From NCBI GenBank assembly GCA_964564695.1, contig CAZMCC010000003.1, positions 13,629 through 77,628 on the forward strand: a stretch of 64,000 nt of DNA. Direction: 5' to 3'. Both the position numbers and the translations under genes were made by a program. Every line of letters starts with the position of its first letter. Within the stretch, counting starts at the first letter, position 1. This stretch comes from CAZMCC01 sp964564695. Its GTDB lineage: Bacteria; Planctomycetota; Phycisphaerae; Phycisphaerales; UBA1924. This document shows positions 61,787-64,000 of the stretch, in pieces. The notes under the pieces are model-generated. The model was given only the letters and a program-made list of their open reading frames with translations. It did not search any database and had not been told where the DNA came from.

Positions 61787-63246
61787 GGGTGGGCGACCTC
61801 CTCGACAAATCGCTCAAGTCCGTATCTTTCGATACGGTACCGCAGGCTGCTTCGTTGCATGCCTACGAGGCGGGCCGCGGCCGACACGTTGCCCTTCGTG
61901 CGTGCCAGGGCCTGGACGATCAGTTCGCGCTCGACGGCGTCAGCGGTGTGAGGACCGCTGTCGAAGTCGAACGTCAGGGCGCCGCCGTTGGCGGGCTGGG
62001 GTGCGGCCGGCGGGGCCGGGCGCGTAGGTGTCTGACTGGGCTCGGGGAGCCCGAAATCGGTCGGCGTCAGCTCCGGGCCGGTGCTGAGCATGACGGCCCG
62101 CTGCACGGCGTTGGAGAGCTCTCGCACGTTTCCGGGCCAGTCGTGCATCATGATCGAACGCCGTGCGTCGGTGCTCACGGGTATCGTGGGCCGGCCGAAC
62201 TGGCGGCTGGCACGCTCGACGAGCGATTCGGTGATGACCACCGCGTCGTCCTCGCGATCGCGCAGCGGCGGAAGCCGGATCGCGAACGCGCTGAGTCGGT
62301 AGTACAGGTCACGTCGGAACGCGCCCGCCGCGATGCGGTCTTCAAGAGATTGGTTGGAAGCGGCGATCACTCGCGCACGCACGCTCCTTTCCTTGGTGCC
62401 GCCCACGCGCCGGTACGTCCCGTGCTCAACGACCAGCAAGAGCTTCGCCTGCATCTCGATGGGCATGTCGGCGATTTCATCCAGGAAAATTGTGCCACAG
62501 TCCGCCATCTCAAACAAGCCCGGCTTGGCATCTTTTGCGTCTGTGAAGGCGCCTTTTTCGTGGCCGAAGACTTCGGCCTCTACAAGGGTCGCCGGCAGCG
62601 CCGAGCAGTTCACGTGCACGAACGGAGGCCGACCCTTCTCCCCCATACTCGCGCGCTGATGCAGATAGCGGGCCATAACCCCTTTACCCGTCCCAGTTTC
62701 ACCGAAGATGAGGACCGCCGGCAGCGGCGAGGGCATCCCCGGCTCGGCGTGACCCAGGGGGAGCCGGGCGAGCCGATCGGCCATATCGACCGCGCCGCGC
62801 CAGGCGGGGCTGGCCCCGAGCATCGGCTGCTCCTGGAGCTTGGTCGCCTCCAGCCGCTCGTACAACCGGACCCGGCGGGAGACCTCGCGGTGCGAAAGCC
62901 ACTTGGTGACCCGCACCGGGAGGTCGGCCATGCTCAGGGGCTTTTGCACGAAGTCGTCGGCGCCGTCGCGCATCGCGGCGACCGCCGACTCGATGGTGCC
63001 GAACGCGGTCATCACCGCGATCGCGCCCTCGAACCCGTCGGCGCGGAGCTCGCGCACCAGGTCGAGGCCGGAGTCGGCGCCGAGCATGACGTCGGTGAGA
63101 ACGAGATCGAACTCGGCGTTGCGGGTGGCGGCGCGGGCTTCGCCCAGCGTGGCCGCTGGCGCGACGTTATGGCCGGCCTTTCCCAGCGTCCGCGAGATCG
63201 ACAGGCGGAGATTCTCTTCGTCCTCGAGCACGAGGATTCTGGGCAC
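61783..63246 (-). CDS. NtrC-type sigma-54 response regulator with GAFTDA loop
   Basis: The 487-residue protein has a receiver domain (phospho-acceptor Asp in LVLTDVML, about 50), an AAA+ domain and a Fis-type HTH. Walker A is GETGTGKG, Walker B is GTIFLDEI, and the R-finger region is FRRDLYYRL. The sigma-54 contact loop reads GHEKGAFTDAKD, with Asp in place of the second Gly of GAFTGA. The HTH is NVSAAARLVGMQRSSLRYRI. The start is GTG at 63246 and overlaps the kinase gene by 80 bases. Downstream, its stop overlaps a secreted dockerin-tail gene. It probably controls surface or stress genes. Confidence 0.9.
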   Translation of the reverse strand: MPRILVLEDEENLRLSISRTLGKAGHNVAPAATLGEARAATRNAEFDLVLTDVMLGADSGLDLVRELRADGFEGAIAVMTAFGTIESAVAAMRDGADDFVQKPLSMADLPVRVTKWLSHREVSRRVRLYERLEATKLQEQPMLGASPAWRGAVDMADRLARLPLGHAEPGMPSPLPAVLIFGETGTGKGVMARYLHQRASMGEKGRPPFVHVNCSALPATLVEAEVFGHEKGAFTDAKDAKPGLFEMADCGTIFLDEIADMPIEMQAKLLLVVEHGTYRRVGGTKERSVRARVIAASNQSLEDRIAAGAFRRDLYYRLSAFAIRLPPLRDREDDAVVITESLVERASRQFGRPTIPVSTDARRSIMMHDWPGNVRELSNAVQRAVMLSTGPELTPTDFGLPEPSQTPTRPAPPAAPQPANGGALTFDFDSGPHTADAVERELIVQALARTKGNVSAAARLVGMQRSSLRYRIERYGLERFVEEVAHP

Positions 63247-64000
63247 GGGGGGTCTCCGCCGGTCCACCCGTCTCCGACGCGCCGCCGGGCGGCGGCGGCG
63301 GGCCGTGGATCGGGAGTTCGATATCGATAGTAGCTCCGCCGGAGTCGTGCTCGCGCGCGGGCTCAACAAGGGTCAGGTCGCCGCCGTGGGATCGCGCGAT
63401 CTGGCGGGCCAGGGGCAGGCCGATGCCCGATCCGTCCTTCTTGGTCGTGAAGTAGGGGGTGAAGACCTTCTCGCGGAGCGACTTGGGGATGCCCGGGCCG
63501 GTGTCCGCGACGCGGATCCGCCACGTCGAGGCGGCGGTGTCCTGCGAGAGCGTGACCCGGACGGACCCGCGCTCGGGCGTCGCCTGGATCGCGTTGGTGA
63601 CCAGGGCGACCAGGGCGTGCTCGAGGTGGCGCGGGTCGAACATGGCCGTGTCGGGCGCCCCGGCGTCGTCGACGATGAGCGCGACGTTTCGGGCCTGGGC
63701 CATGGGCGACTGGGTGGTGAGCATCCCCGCGAGCCACGCGCGGACGGGCGTCGGCTGGGGGTTGATCCGCAGCGGGCTCGTCACGTTGAGCAGGTCGGCG
63801 AGCCAGCGCTCGAAACGATCGACCGCCGCGACGATGCGCGACTGGTTGTCGCGCAGCTCCGAGCCCGGGGGCAGCTCGGTGAGGCTGACTTCCGCGAGCC
63901 CGCGGATGCCCGAGAGCGGGTTGCGCAGGTTGTGGGCGAGGCGGCGCACCATCTCGCCGGTGGCCGCGAGCCGCTCGCGCTCGACGCGCTCGTCCTGCAT
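63167..64000 (-). CDS. sensor histidine kinase, C-terminal part (runs off window)
   Basis: The 277 visible residues contain the HisKA H-box (MVRRLAHNLRNPLSGIRGLA) with the phospho-acceptor His and Asn/Pro context, and the ATPase domain. The N-box is LVTNAIQATP, G1 is DTGPGIP, the F-box is FTPYFTTK and G2 is GSGIGLPLARQIARSHGG. A Pro-rich tail (PPPPPGGASETGG) overlaps the response-regulator start. The sensor part lies beyond the window edge. It is the partner of the regulator at 61783. Confidence 0.92.
   Translation of the reverse strand: MQDERVERERLAATGEMVRRLAHNLRNPLSGIRGLAEVSLTELPPGSELRDNQSRIVAAVDRFERWLADLLNVTSPLRINPQPTPVRAWLAGMLTTQSPMAQARNVALIVDDAGAPDTAMFDPRHLEHALVALVTNAIQATPERGSVRVTLSQDTAASTWRIRVADTGPGIPKSLREKVFTPYFTTKKDGSGIGLPLARQIARSHGGDLTLVEPAREHDSGGATIDIELPIHGPPPPPGGASETGGPAETPRAQNPRARGRRESPPVDLADAGKGRP

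Overview
The window looks like chromosomal DNA of a planctomycete, most likely class Phycisphaerae. The inference rests on very high G+C, secreted proteins with planctomycete-type carboxy-terminal signals (a PEP-CTERM-like tail at 20794-21453) and dockerin-like tails of the form NG-VNSTDV-YxNxWF (47297, 60272), and several conserved small planctomycete-type proteins. There is no phage, plasmid or CRISPR array. Genes are short, mostly monocistronic or in 2-4 gene units, and many intergenic gaps carry dispersed palindromic repeats. GTG starts are common.

Layout. 1-3.9 kb: three tandem paralogous secreted proteins with an identical Cys-Gly-Ser-Arg/His-Glu-Leu-Gly-Leu carboxy-terminal anchor, plus a small polytopic protein with exosortase-like layout. 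4-9.6 kb: map, an AlkD-like DNA repair protein, and a stress-sensor-like block of ArsR repressors and SRPBCC/AHSA1 proteins sharing an operator. 9.7-13.7 kb: the bacterial Pnkp/Hen1 RNA repair operon. 13.8-21.5 kb: zinc alcohol dehydrogenase, two DinB proteins, a PA0069-type radical SAM protein, a Rieske oxygenase, a VOC protein with divergent PadR regulator, and a PEP-CTERM protein. 22-28.9 kb: PadR/membrane-protein pair, a deleted IS4-type element, a SUFU-like protein, a 50-bp perfect palindrome with 28-bp tandem repeats, and gene debris. 28.9-31.9 kb: pyruvate dehydrogenase E1 alpha and beta with three small genes between them. 32-36.2 kb: trehalose synthesis (OtsA, then OtsB fused to GH15).

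36.3-47.1 kb: acyl-CoA dehydrogenase, a conserved hypothetical/DUF488 pair, enoyl-CoA hydratase, an asparagine synthetase plus glycosyltransferase, MetF, and a CPA2 antiporter. 47.3-49.3 kb: a badly decayed FG-GAP/dockerin secreted-protein gene. 49.5-52.2 kb: AhcY with an ArsR-methyltransferase fusion regulator whose operator overlaps its start codon; with MetF this is methyl-cycle metabolism. 52.2-56 kb: TPR lipoprotein, LigD-N-like domain protein, conserved planctomycete protein, second asparagine synthetase. 56-58.6 kb: tRNA-Thr, tRNA-Tyr, then a mosaic of truncated genes left from a Czc/Cus-type metal efflux operon. 58.7-64 kb: aspartate ammonia-lyase, a dockerin-tailed secreted protein, an NtrC-type regulator and its histidine kinase, which runs off the window.

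The most unusual items are the three-gene carboxy-terminal-signal family with its candidate processing protein, the 50-bp palindrome, the several palindromic repeat families, the OtsB-GH15 fusion and the decayed loci.
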